Translations under genes and position numbers: made by a program | Notes under the pieces: generated by a model | Databases searched by the model: none | Told to the model about the DNA's origin: nothing | What the model saw: only the letters and a program-made list of their open reading frames with translations | Assembly: GCF_000306785.1 (NCBI RefSeq) | Contig: NC_017955.1 | Coordinates: 4,216,001 to 4,280,000 of the forward strand | Direction: 5' to 3' | DNA from: Modestobacter italicus | GTDB lineage: Bacteria > Actinomycetota > Actinomycetes > Mycobacteriales > Geodermatophilaceae | Length of the DNA: 64,000 nt | In this document: piece by piece, positions 15,108 through 22,310 of the stretch | Layout of the letters: each line of letters begins with the position of its first letter | How positions within the stretch are numbered: the first letter of the stretch is position 1

Positions 15108-15944
15108 GTGACCAGATCGGGCACCGCGTCCAGTGCCGACCGGGCGGGCAACAGCGACGCGCTGGAGAACCTGGCCCGCGTCGGGCTGATCGCCTACGGC
15201 GTCGTGCACCTGCTCATCGCCTGGATCGCCCTGCAGCTCGCCTGGGGCGGGAGCGGCCAGTCCGCCGACCAGTCCGGCGCGCTCGCGACGCTGGCCGAGC
15301 AGCCGTTCGGCAAGCCCCTGCTCTGGGTCCTCGCCCTCGGCATGGTGGCCCTGGCCCTCTGGCAGCTGGCCGAGGTGCTGCGGCAGCGCGCCGGGCTGCG
15401 CAGCACGGGTGAGGCCCGGAAGAAGGCGGTGACCAAGACCGTCAAGGCGGTCGCCAAGACGGTCGTGTTCCTGGCGCTGGCCGTGCTGGCCTTCCGGTTC
15501 GCCACCGGCGGCGGCAAGTCCAGCTCCGGCCAGCAGCAGCAGACGGTGTCCGGGGTGTTCAGCTGGCCGGGCGGCCGCTTCATCGTCGGCGTCGTCGCAC
15601 TGGTCATCATCGGCGTGGGCGTCTACCTGGTGCGCAAGGGCATCACGAAGAGCTTCCTCAAGGAGATCGACACCGCGCAGGCGCCGGCCAACCAGCAGCG
15701 GCTCATCGAGCGGCTGGGTCAGGTCGGCTACCCGGCGAAGGGCGTCGCCATCGCACTGGTCGGCGGCCTGCTGGGCTGGGCGGCGATCACCTTCGACCCG
15801 GCCAAGGCGACCGGTCTCGACGGTGCCCTGCGCACCGTGCTGGACGCCCCGTTCGGGAAGTGGCTGCTCACCCTCGTCGCTCTCGGCATCGCGGCGTACG
15901 GGGTGTTCCTGTTCTTCCGCGCCCGCTTCCCGCAGCGCACCTGA
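15108..15944 (+). CDS. DUF1206 membrane protein
   Basis: This intact 278-residue member of the family has six predicted helices in three two-helix units, each opening with a G-x-x-A-Y/K-G-V pattern (VGLIAYGVVHLLIAWIA, VAKTVVFLALAVLAF, VGYPAKGVAIALVGGLL). It carries the conserved ATGLDGALR turn before the last helices. The function of DUF1206 is unknown. The GTG at 15108 follows GAAGGGAACCACC. It is the middle of three tandem paralogues, 114 bp after the interrupted copy and 40 bp before the third. Confidence 0.9.
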   Translation: MTRSGTASSADRAGNSDALENLARVGLIAYGVVHLLIAWIALQLAWGGSGQSADQSGALATLAEQPFGKPLLWVLALGMVALALWQLAEVLRQRAGLRSTGEARKKAVTKTVKAVAKTVVFLALAVLAFRFATGGGKSSSGQQQQTVSGVFSWPGGRFIVGVVALVIIGVGVYLVRKGITKSFLKEIDTAQAPANQQRLIERLGQVGYPAKGVAIALVGGLLGWAAITFDPAKATGLDGALRTVLDAPFGKWLLTLVALGIAAYGVFLFFRARFPQRT

Positions 15945-15984
15945 CCGCCGAGCAGGGGCGCCCGGGGTCGGGCACGATCCGGGG

Positions 15985-16848
15985 GTGACCGCCGTCCGGC
16001 AACGGGTGCACGACGCCGTCGCCCGCGCCCGCGAGGTGACCGACCACCCGGTGCTCACCCACCTGGCCCGGGTCGGGCTGGTGGCCTACGGCGTGCTGCA
16101 CGTGCTCATCGGCTGGCTGGCGTTCCGGATCGCCTGGTCCGTCGGCCCCCGGGCCGAGGACGCCGACCAGACCGGTGCACTGCAGACGGTGGCCGGCTCC
16201 CCCGGCGGCCGGGTGCTGCTGTGGGTCATCGGGCTGGGCATGCTGGCGCTCGCGCTCTGGCAGGCCGGTGAGGTGCTGCGCGTCTGGACCGGCCTCCTCC
16301 GGCCGGCCCGCCGGCTGCGCACCGCCGTGACCTGCGCGAAGTGCACGGCCAAGGGCGCTGTCTACGCCGTCCTGGGGGTCACCGCGCTGTTCTTCGCCGT
16401 GGGCGCGGAGTACGACGCCGCCGACCGGTTCCGGGAGCTGACCGACGACGCGCTGGAGATCCCCGGCGGCACGGCCGGGGTGGTCGCGGTCGGCGTCGGG
16501 GTGGCGGCGGTCGGCGCCTACACGCTGGTGCGCGGGCTGACCGGCGGGTTCATGAAGGACGTCGACCTCGCCGCCGCCCCCGACCGGTGGGAGCCGCTGA
16601 TCGAGCGGATCGGCTCGGCGGGCTACGTGGCCAAGGGGGTGGCCTTCGCCCTCTCCGGTGGCCTGCTGGTCTACGCCGCGGCCACCGAGGACGTGTCGAC
16701 GGCGACCGGGCTGGACGGCGCGATGCGCGCGATCGCCGGCGTCCCGACCGGGCAGTGGCTGCTCACCGCGGTCGCGGTCGGGTTCGCCGCCTTCGGGGTC
16801 TACGCCCTGGCCCGGGCCCGCTTCCCCGACCGCGACCCCTCGACCTAG
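15985..16848 (+). CDS. DUF1206 membrane protein
   Basis: The third tandem paralogue has 287 residues with the same three two-helix units (VGLVAYGVLHVLIGWLAF, KGAVYAVLGVTALFF, GYVAKGVAFALSGGLL) and the turn TATGLDGAMRAIAG. It differs by a C-A-K-C pair at about residues 116-119 at the start of the second unit, and by a longer acidic loop. Start GTG at 15985, inside a G-rich stretch that gives a ribosome site. It is probably transcribed together with the preceding DUF1206 gene. Role unknown. Confidence 0.9.
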   Translation: MTAVRQRVHDAVARAREVTDHPVLTHLARVGLVAYGVLHVLIGWLAFRIAWSVGPRAEDADQTGALQTVAGSPGGRVLLWVIGLGMLALALWQAGEVLRVWTGLLRPARRLRTAVTCAKCTAKGAVYAVLGVTALFFAVGAEYDAADRFRELTDDALEIPGGTAGVVAVGVGVAAVGAYTLVRGLTGGFMKDVDLAAAPDRWEPLIERIGSAGYVAKGVAFALSGGLLVYAAATEDVSTATGLDGAMRAIAGVPTGQWLLTAVAVGFAAFGVYALARARFPDRDPST

Positions 16849-16875
16849 ACGGAGGACCCTGCAGGGCCGAACTGC

Positions 16876-17802
16876 TCACGGCTCCAGCAGGTCGGCGGCG
16901 CGGGCGAGCGCCCGGGCCAGCGCCGCCTCCGCCGCCGGGGCGAGCGCGACCAGGTGCGCGAAGCCGTGCGGCATGTCCGGCAGGTCCAGCCACTCGGCGC
17001 GGGTGCCGGCCGCGGTGAGCGCCTCGGCGTAGGCCCGCCCCGAGTCGTGCAGGGGGTCCGCCCCGGCGGTGACGACCAGCGCGGGCGGCAGCCCGGCGAG
17101 GTCGCCCTCCGCCGGGCTGATCCGCGGATCGCCCAGGTCGGTGCCCCGCGGCACGTAGTTGCGGGTGTACCAGCCCATGTCGGACAGGGTCAGGAACGGC
17201 AGGTGCCCGAAGGCCTGCACCGAGGGGTGGTCGGCACCGCGGGAGACGTTCGGGTACAGCAGCAGCTGCGCCACCGGCTGCGGGCCGCCGGCGTCGCGGA
17301 GCTGCTGGCAGGCGACCGCGGCGAGGTTGCCGCCGCCGCTGTCCCCGGCGACGGCCACCCGCCGCGGGTCCCCGCCGAGCTCCGCGGCGTGCGCCAGCGC
17401 CCACCGGGTGCCGGCGACGGCGTCGTCCACGGCGGCGGGGAACGGGTGCTCGGGCGCCCGCCGGTGCTCCACGGCGAGCACCACCGCGGACAGGCCGGTG
17501 GCCAGCCGGCGGGCCAGCCCGTCGTAGTCGTCGACGCTGCCCAGGGTCCAGCCGCCGCCGTGCAGGAAGACGACGGTGGCACCCTGCTCGGTGGCGGGCC
17601 GGTAGACCCGGGCGGTGAGCCCGTCGTCCAGGGCGACGTCCTCGGCCTCGACCGCCGGCGCCCCGGCGAGCCCGGCGGTCAGCAGCTCGCTGAACCTGCC
17701 GCGGGCGGCGTCCAGGCCGACCTCACGGGCCGGGGCGGTGGGCAACCCCGGCAGCAGCGCCGCGAGCTGGGGGTGGAGCTGGGGAGGAACGCCGTCGTCC
17801 AT
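16876..17802 (-). CDS. HSL-family (GDSAG-type) esterase/lipase
   Basis: A 308-residue alpha/beta hydrolase of the hormone-sensitive-lipase family. The oxyanion-hole motif HGGGW lies near residue 80, the nucleophile motif is GDSGGGN at about 154-160, the acid follows in AGADPLHDSG, and the base lies in MPHGFAHL. Soluble, no signal peptide. Enzymes of this family hydrolyse short-chain esters and lactones. It converges on the DUF1206 genes with only 27 bp between stops. Start ATG at 17802. Confidence 0.9.
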   Translation of the reverse strand: MDDGVPPQLHPQLAALLPGLPTAPAREVGLDAARGRFSELLTAGLAGAPAVEAEDVALDDGLTARVYRPATEQGATVVFLHGGGWTLGSVDDYDGLARRLATGLSAVVLAVEHRRAPEHPFPAAVDDAVAGTRWALAHAAELGGDPRRVAVAGDSGGGNLAAVACQQLRDAGGPQPVAQLLLYPNVSRGADHPSVQAFGHLPFLTLSDMGWYTRNYVPRGTDLGDPRISPAEGDLAGLPPALVVTAGADPLHDSGRAYAEALTAAGTRAEWLDLPDMPHGFAHLVALAPAAEAALARALARAADLLEP

Positions 17803-17838
17803 CCGCCCATCATGGCCGAGGAGCCCGGCGCCCCTCGC

Positions 17839-18186
17839 TCACTCGACGACGGTGAAGACGCTCCACAGGCCGGTGATCTGCAGCGGGCGGACCACGGCGC
17901 GCGTGGTGCCGCAGCGCATCTGCAGCACCCGCCCGGCCGCGGCGGCGGCCCGGTGCGCGGTGGCCAGCGCGGAGAGCCCCGCGGAGTCGAGGAACGTGAC
18001 GCCCTGCAGGTCGACCTCGATCGGCGCGGAGCCCGGTCGGGCCACGACCTCCAGCAGGCAGTTGCGCAGGCCGGGTGCGGTGGTGGAGTCGACCTCGCCG
18101 CTGACGCAGACGACGGTCCCGCTGGAGCTCGTCGCGGCGCGGACGTCGATGCGGGTGGGGTCGATGTCGATGGGTGCTGCGGTCAT
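17839..18186 (-). CDS. STAS-domain anti-sigma-factor antagonist (RsbV/SpoIIAA-like)
   Basis: The 115-residue protein is a single STAS domain. GTVVCVSGEVDSTTAP forms the first strand and helix and VTFLDSAGLSAL carries the phosphorylatable Ser68 of the D-S-x-G motif. In partner switching, the unphosphorylated form binds the anti-sigma kinase; SpoIIE phosphatases such as those at 6445 and 25311 would reactivate it. No anti-sigma kinase or sigma gene is adjacent. Start ATG at 18186, preceded by GGAGG. Single gene with its own 150-bp upstream region. Confidence 0.9.
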   Translation of the reverse strand: MTAAPIDIDPTRIDVRAATSSSGTVVCVSGEVDSTTAPGLRNCLLEVVARPGSAPIEVDLQGVTFLDSAGLSALATAHRAAAAAGRVLQMRCGTTRAVVRPLQITGLWSVFTVVE

Positions 18187-18332
18187 GGGAACCTCCGGCA
18201 GACCGTCGTGGCCGGTGGCTCCTGCCACCGGTCTCGTGCGCCGGGCAGCGTGCACCCGGTCGCGGCTGGTGGTTGAACCGCGCAGAGGACGTTAGAGACG
18301 ACCTCGGTCGTGCACAAGTGGTCCTCGGCGTG

Positions 18333-19457
18333 TCAGCCCCAGACCTCCTGCGCGACCTCGACCACCAGCGCCAACTTGGCCATCTGCTCGTCCCTGGTCA
18401 GCGCGTTGCCCTCCACCGTGGAGCTGAAGCCGCACTGGGGTGACAGCGCCAGCTGGTCCAGCGGCACGAAGCGGGCGGCCTCGTCGATGCGCCGCTTGAG
18501 CTCGTCCTTGCTCTCCAGCATTGGGCGCTTGGTGGTGACCAGCCCGAGGACGACCCGCTTGCCCGGTGGCACGAACCGCAGCGGCTCGAAGGTCCCCGAG
18601 CGGGCGTCGTCGAACTCGAGGAAGAAGCCGTCGACCTCCAGCTCCCCGAACAGCGCCTCCGCGACGAAGTCGTAGCCGCCCTCGGCGGCCCAGGAGGAGC
18701 GGAAGTTGCCGCGGCACAGGTGGGTGGTGACGGTCAGCCCCGCGGGGCGGTCGGCCAGCGCGGCGTTGATCTGCCGGATGTAGCGCTCGTGCTGGTGCTC
18801 GGCGTCCCGGCCCTGGCCGGCGAGCTCGGCGCGCTGCGCCGGGTCGTTGAGGTACGCCAGGCTGGTGTCGTCGAGCTGCAGGTAGCTGCAGCCCTGCGCG
18901 GCGATGCCCTGCACCTGCTGCCGGTAGGCCGCCGACAGCGCGTCCCAGAAGGAGTCCTCGTCGGGGTAGACGGCCGGGTCGATCGCCGCCGCACCGCCCC
19001 GGTAGTGGACCATCGACGGCGAGGGGATCGTCAGCTTCGCGGTCTGCCCCGGCTGCACCCGCGACTGCAGGAACGCGAAGTCCGCGCCGAAGACCGGCTC
19101 GTCGATCGACAGCGGCCCGTCGACGTGCAGCCCGGCGGGCGACCAGTCGATCGACCCGTCGGCGTTCCGGAAGTGCACCGGCCGGCCCTCGCCCGCCACG
19201 GGGGTGATGCCGGTGATCGCGTAGATGAAGTCCATGTGCCAGGTGCTGCGGCGGAACTCCCCGTCGGTCGCCGTCGCCAGACCGAGGTCGCCCTGCATGC
19301 GCACCGCGGCGGCGATCGCGGCGTCCTCGATGCTGCGCAGCTCCGCGGCGTCGATCTCCCCCGCGGCGCGCCGGGCGCGCGCGTCGAGCAGCGCCTGCGG
19401 GCGCAGCAGGCTGCCGACGTGGTCGGCGCGGAACGGGGGGCCGGAGGTGTCGGGCAT
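18333..19457 (-). CDS. MetE C-terminal-like cobalamin-independent methyltransferase
   Basis: The 374-residue protein corresponds to the C-terminal catalytic barrel of cobalamin-independent methionine synthase (short MetE-like, YxjG/YxjH type). Zinc ligands are His246 and Cys248 in THLCRGNFRSS and Cys342 in PQCGFSST, with a further acidic residue expected near Glu281. The early ADHVGSLLRP and the LQLDDTSLAYL barrel strand agree. These short forms may use other methyl donors than full-length MetE. Start ATG at 19457 taken; another ATG 12 bases upstream is possible. Monocistronic, about 147 bp from the STAS gene. Confidence 0.87.
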   Translation of the reverse strand: MPDTSGPPFRADHVGSLLRPQALLDARARRAAGEIDAAELRSIEDAAIAAAVRMQGDLGLATATDGEFRRSTWHMDFIYAITGITPVAGEGRPVHFRNADGSIDWSPAGLHVDGPLSIDEPVFGADFAFLQSRVQPGQTAKLTIPSPSMVHYRGGAAAIDPAVYPDEDSFWDALSAAYRQQVQGIAAQGCSYLQLDDTSLAYLNDPAQRAELAGQGRDAEHQHERYIRQINAALADRPAGLTVTTHLCRGNFRSSWAAEGGYDFVAEALFGELEVDGFFLEFDDARSGTFEPLRFVPPGKRVVLGLVTTKRPMLESKDELKRRIDEAARFVPLDQLALSPQCGFSSTVEGNALTRDEQMAKLALVVEVAQEVWG

Positions 19458-19546
19458 GCGCCCGAGCATGCCCGACACCGGCGACGGGCGGACGCCTGCC
19501 CGGCCGGGACCGGAGCCGCACAGCCGGGGCGCGGATACTGGCGGCC

Positions 19547-19867
19547 ATGTCGAAGCGGACCGGCGTCGCCGGAGCTGTCTGGGCCCTCCTCTCCGTGCTG
19601 GCGTTCCTCGTCGACCCGATCCTGGGCGCCTGCGTGCTGGTCTTCGGCGCCATCGGCGTGGTCGTCGTCCAGCTGGCGAGCACCTGGGACGAGCACCCCG
19701 ACTTCGAGGCCCGCGAGCTCGTGCGGGCCCGCAAGCGCAAGCAGAAGTGGGACAGGGACGCCGGCAAGCGGGAGAAGGACGCCGCCCGGTACGCCGCGCA
19801 CCAGGCGCGCCAGGCGCAGAAGGCCCGGTCGGCGCCGGAGCCCGGCGTCGACGAGCGCGCCTCCTGA
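19547..19867 (+). CDS. Small two-helix membrane protein with charged tail
   Basis: A 106-residue protein with two adjacent hydrophobic segments (about residues 7-43: VAGAVWALLSVLAFLVDPIL then ACVLVFGAIGVVVVQLA), followed by a strongly charged tail rich in Arg, Lys, Asp and Glu likely to be helical and cytoplasmic. No family recognised. Start ATG at 19547. It is divergent from the MetE-like gene, with 89 bp between. Confidence 0.65.
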   Translation: MSKRTGVAGAVWALLSVLAFLVDPILGACVLVFGAIGVVVVQLASTWDEHPDFEARELVRARKRKQKWDRDAGKREKDAARYAAHQARQAQKARSAPEPGVDERAS

Positions 19868-20083
19868 AAACGCCTCGACGGCCGCACCGGGCCGCCGCTG
19901 GCGTCCCGGCCATGGGCGACACACTGCTGCGGCTGCGGCTGCGGCTGAGCACCTCCTGAGCTGACCCGCGGGCTGCTGTCCGCCGTCCGCCGGCCCGCGC
20001 GGCCGGCCGGAACCGCTCTCCCCCGTTCCCCGGCGTGCCCGCCGGACGTCGCGGGCACCGCTCACCCCTGCTGGAGGTCTCCC

Positions 20084-20464
20084 GTGTCACGACCCACCCC
20101 TGCCCTCGACGGCCCCGCCGTCGCCGCCCGCGCCCAGCTCCCCGAGGACGACCGGGCCGACTTCGACCGGCTCGCGCACGCCGTCCTGTCCGCCCCGGGT
20201 GCGACCCGGCAGCCGGCGCTCGGTGCGGTCCTGCGCAGCCAGCTCCCGGGCACCGCCGGGGTCCGGTGGCTGCACGGCGAGGGCCTGTCGCCGATGTCCC
20301 GGGCGTCCGCGCTGACCGCCGAGCACTGGGTGTCGCTCTTCACCGCCTGGCGGGCGCACGAGCAGGCACCGCGGTCCGCCGGCCGGTCCGGCGGCCACGG
20401 TCCGCGCGCGGACAGCCGGCACGGCCACGCACCGGGCGCCCAGGCCGCCCCGCGCTGGTTCTGA
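20084..20464 (+). CDS. Hypothetical protein
   Basis: The 126-residue soluble protein starts at a GTG at 20084 behind a good GGAGG at 20072-20076. The first 90 residues have normal composition and predicted helices (DRADFDRLAHAVL, EHWVSLFTAWRAHE); the tail is low-complexity, rich in Gly, Arg and His. No family recognised. The 216 bp before it hold no gene; they contain a short CTGCGG hexamer repeat near 19926. The structured repeat at 20467 starts 2 bases after the stop. Confidence 0.55.
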   Translation: MSRPTPALDGPAVAARAQLPEDDRADFDRLAHAVLSAPGATRQPALGAVLRSQLPGTAGVRWLHGEGLSPMSRASALTAEHWVSLFTAWRAHEQAPRSAGRSGGHGPRADSRHGHAPGAQAAPRWF

Positions 20465-20466
20465 GA

Positions 20467-20520
20467 GGACCCCGTCCTCTTCACCCCTCGCACGCTCGGG
20501 GCGAGCCTCTGGACGGGGCC
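20467..20520 (+). repeat. Structured intergenic element, copy 1
   Basis: This is a 54-bp nested hairpin. The outer stem is CCCCGTCC (20470-20477) with GGACGGGG (20511-20518). Inside, an inner stem CCCC/GGGG closes the loop TCGCACGCTC. Copy 3 at 58113-58166 on the other strand matches it at 49 of 54 positions, and two of the five differences form a compensating base-pair change in the outer stem. Sits directly behind a stop codon, so a terminator or mRNA 3-prime element is likely. Confidence 0.75.
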
Positions 20521-20540
20521 GAAGAGGAGGGCCGGGCGCT

Positions 20541-20567
20541 GGGGGCGTCGTCAGGGACGACGCCCCC
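20541..20567. terminator. Hairpin terminator between convergent genes
   Basis: GGGGGCGTCGTC at 20541-20552 pairs perfectly with 20556-20567 around a 3-nt loop. It lies 11 bp past the stop of the minus-strand tannase-like gene and downstream of the plus-strand gene at 20084. Confidence 0.75.
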
Positions 20568-20577
20568 GGCGGCCGGG

Positions 20578-22185
20578 TCAGCGGGGGGCGGGGGCCAGCT
20601 CCGTGGCGCGGACGCAGCGGTAGCTGCCGGCGTCGGCGGGGTCGCCGTGACCGACCAGCCGGGCCACCTTCGGGTAGGCGCACAGCGGGCGGGTCGCCAC
20701 GACCGCCCCCTCGGCGTCGACCCGCTGCGCGGTGAGGGTCCGCGGCGCGTTCCCGTTCTCCACCCAGTCGACGAGCGCCTCGAACTGACCGACCGGCTGC
20801 GGCCCGGCGCCCCCGCCGCAGTGACCGACGCCCGGGGCGAGGAACAGCCGGAGGAAGTCCTTCGTCCTCCCCGGGCCCAGGGTGTCCTCGACCCGCTCGA
20901 CGTAGTCGACCGTGCCCTGGAACGGGACGCCGAAGTCGGCCGCCCCGTGCCACAGCAGCGCCTTGCCGCCGGAGTCGGCGAACGCCGACAGGTCGGGGTC
21001 GTCGGCCGAGAGCACCGCCGTGTACATCTCGATCGACTGCTGGAAGAACTGCTCGTAGCCGGCGTAGGTCAGCGTCCGCCAGTCCCAGGCCCGGTCCTGC
21101 GCCAGGAACAGGCCGATCCACCACAGGTCGTACTGGAACGGCTTCCCGACCAGCTGGCCGTCGACCACCTCGGTGTCGTTGAGCCCCGCGTACGGCGTGC
21201 CGGGCGCCTGGCCGTACCAGAGGAACTCCCCGTCCTGGGTGCGCGGCCCCTCGGCGATGCGGCGCATCACCTCGACGTCGCCGGCGGTGATGTCCCCGCA
21301 CGGGGTCGGGGTGCCGACCAGCGTGCCGAGGTCGAAGGAGCAGCCCAGCGGGTCGCCGATCACGCCGTCGACGACGCCGTCACCGACCGTGTCACAGGCC
21401 GCGACCGTGGCGGCCAGCGCCGCCTCGAACTTGCAGGGGGCGACCGGGTTGGCCTCCTCCAGCATCACCACCTGACCCCACATCTGGCCGATCTGCATGC
21501 GGGAGAAGTTGACGACCGGGGCGCCGGCGAGCACGCCGTCGTAGTCGTCGGGGTACCGCTGGGCCTCCATCAGGCCCTGCCGGCCGCCGGTGGAGCAGCC
21601 GTTCCAGTAGGAGTACTCCGGGCCGGTGCCGTAGAACGCGGCGATGACGGCCTTGGCGGTGACGGTCATGTCGTGCACGCCGCGGTAGCCGAAGTCCTCG
21701 ATCGCCGGCCAGTTCAGCGTGCCGTCGGCGCGCAGCGCGAAGTCGGCCGTGGCGCCGGGGTGCCCGGCGTCGGTGGCCGCGGCGGCGTAGCCGTTGCGCA
21801 GCGGGGCCAGCAGCGAGGCCGCCGAGCCGCCGCTGAACCCGCCGCCGCCCACCGCCTGGAACCGGCCGTTTCAGGTGTCGGTGGGCAGGTGGACCCACAC
21901 GGTGACGGCGTCCCCGGCCGGCGGGTGGGTGACCGTCAGCGTGACCCGGCAGGACGCCGGCGTCGTCGCGTCACCCGGGTCGCTCACCGCCGAGGTGACG
22001 GTGGTGCCGGGCAGCGCCAGCCGGGCGGTGGTCAGCTCGGCGCAGCCGACGGGTGGCGCAGACCCCCCGGTCCCGCCGCCCGGTGGCGTGGCGCTCGCCG
22101 CGGGCGCCACCACCACCGCCGCGCCCAGGGCCAGTGCCGCCGCCACTCCCAGCGCGCGCGCCGTCCAGCGGGTCCCGTGCCTCAT
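20578..22185 (-). pseudogene. Tannase/feruloyl-esterase family secreted hydrolase, interrupted by in-frame TGA
   Basis: Read through one TGA (21871-21873, codon 105), this is a 535-codon secreted tannase-like esterase. Start ATG at 22185 with an Ala-rich signal peptide ending near APAASA. The family segment normally W-N-G-R-F reads here LPTDT-stop-NGRFQAVGGGGF, so TGA stands at a Trp codon. The rest is intact: nucleophile motif CSTGGRQGLMEAQRYP, the Cys that pairs with it, the acid in LLWHGAADFGVPF, and the base in APGVGHCGGG. Family members hydrolyse ester bonds of hydroxycinnamates or gallates outside the cell. As written the product would be a 104-residue secreted fragment; an internal restart would lack the signal peptide. 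Confidence 0.82.
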
Positions 22186-22310
22186 CCGCCTGCCACCTCT
22201 CGGTCGGTCCTCGGGGACCCGGCGGGAGCAGAGGGCAGGTGCCGCTGTGCGCCGACCAGGGACCAGCTGAGCGAGTGTGGCACGTGGTTGTGACGTGCAC
22301 CACAGCGCGG

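Noticed and set aside
19912-19959. A 15-residue Leu/Arg-rich reading frame over a CTGCGG repeat
   Set aside because: No ribosome site and no conserved features; a low-complexity repeat explains it.
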